The notes beneath the pieces are model-generated. The model saw only the letters and a program-made list of their open reading frames with translations. It did not search any database and was not told the origin of the DNA. From contig NZ_FRXN01000006.1 of assembly GCF_900148515.1 (NCBI RefSeq), forward strand, positions 248,001-312,000: a DNA stretch of 64,000 nt. The letters run 5' to 3'. The position numbers and the translations under genes are program-made. Positions 63,646-64,000 of this stretch are shown piece after piece; position 1 is the first letter of the stretch; every line of letters begins with the position of its first letter. The stretch is from Algoriphagus zhangzhouensis. GTDB taxonomy: Bacteria > Bacteroidota > Bacteroidia > Cytophagales > Cyclobacteriaceae.

Positions 63646-64000
63646 ATGTCTCAAAGAAGAAAATTTATCAAGCAAACGCTGATGAGCTCTGCTCTGTTTA
63701 TTCCGGGGGTAGGTCAAACTTTTGCAAATGGTCCAAAATCACAAAATGCTGGAGAAAAGCCATTGATTTTGTCTACTTGGAACCATGGACTTCCTGCAAA
63801 CGCGGCAGCTTTGAAGAAATATGCCGAAACAAATAATATACTTGACGCTGTTGAGGCCGGTGTGATGGATACGGAGTTGGATATGAGTAATTTATCTGTT
63901 GGTCTTCAAGGATTGCCAGATAGAGAAGGGATTACTACGTTGGATGCTTCAATTATGAAAGGGGATGGGTCTTGTGGTTCTGTTGCCTTCGTAAGACAAG
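63646..64000 (+). CDS. N4-(beta-N-acetylglucosaminyl)-L-asparaginase (5' part)
   Basis: 118 residues are visible before the right edge; translated by hand from ATG 63646. MSQRRKFIKQTLMSSALF is a twin-arginine-like export signal. The mature start LILSTWNHGLPANAAALK and the segments NILDAVEAGVMDTELD and LPDREGITTLDASIM match glycosylasparaginase, an Ntn hydrolase that self-cleaves before a catalytic Thr (beyond the edge). Role: splitting the GlcNAc-Asn bond of N-glycoproteins. Together with GH20 and SusCD genes it hints at glycoprotein use. Confidence 0.87.
   Translation, partial: MSQRRKFIKQTLMSSALFIPGVGQTFANGPKSQNAGEKPLILSTWNHGLPANAAALKKYAETNNILDAVEAGVMDTELDMSNLSVGLQGLPDREGITTLDASIMKGDGSCGSVAFVRQ

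Noticed and set aside
1..64000. tRNA, rRNA, CRISPR array, insertion sequence or prophage
   Set aside because: No cloverleaf, rRNA segment, regular repeat-spacer pattern, transposase or phage gene was seen on either strand.

Overview
The window comes from a member of the Bacteroidota, most likely the order Cytophagales and resembling Algoriphagus or another Cyclobacteriaceae. The evidence is two SusC/SusD pairs, many lipoproteins, TonB-dependent barrels, a LytS/LytTR pair, very few Shine-Dalgarno sequences, and several TAnnTTTG -7 promoter elements typical of this phylum. The lineage is inferred from gene content, not from a marker-gene comparison. The window holds about 50 protein genes. I saw no rRNA, tRNA, CRISPR array, insertion sequence or prophage. 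LAYOUT. 1-4973 (minus): a tight set of cell-wall recycling genes, in transcription order a lipoprotein amidase, a GHL10 glycosidase, a GNAT, an AmpG-type permease and a NagZ-like GH3 enzyme cut by the window edge. A DeoR regulator is divergent to it. 5877-13700: a Tat-type 5'-nucleotidase-like enzyme, a di-haem cytochrome, an M20 amidohydrolase, a patatin-Omp85 fusion, an orphan gluconate dehydrogenase subunit 3 and a TMEM220 protein. 13703-16567 (minus): the three-gene proton-translocating transhydrogenase. 16772-27888: mixed housekeeping genes, including an MBL hydrolase, MmcQ, an ABC ATPase, a GH20 hexosaminidase, a SlyD-like FKBP, YfhO and Ffh, then two small exported unknowns. 28037-39330: a SusC/SusD pair divergent from a NarL-type response regulator, a GlcNAc-kinase-like sugar kinase and a 1372-residue cytosolic ATPase/TPR/GAF histidine kinase. 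39402-44495: a lipoprotein, a LytTR/LytS pair and a divergent TonB-dependent barrel. 44658-53608: metabolism and housekeeping, including PdhB, an aldehyde dehydrogenase, a rhodanese, a YfcE-like phosphoesterase, a 48-residue basic protein, HisS, YbaB, a GT2, PspC and a TPR protein. 54107-64000: a second SusC/SusD pair with a palindromic operator, a 1176-residue VCBS/ASPIC lipoprotein, a creatininase-family enzyme and the start of a glycosylasparaginase. HOW THE GENES RELATE. An amino-sugar theme recurs: amidase, GHL10, AmpG and NagZ for peptidoglycan turnover, GH20 hexosaminidase, a GlcNAc/MurNAc-type kinase, and glycosylasparaginase for the GlcNAc-Asn link. The best candidate for an undescribed system is 33008-39330, where a one-of-a-kind sensor kinase, its probable response regulator, an amino-sugar kinase and a SusCD transporter sit together, with two matching dyads (GTGAT-N8-ATCACT) in the two non-coding regions flanking the regulator gene. 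Other points worth a look are a perfect 11-bp hairpin plus T8 inside the patatin signal-peptide codons, near-identical terminator copies flanking two small genes after ffh, and an 18-bp perfect palindrome before the second susC.
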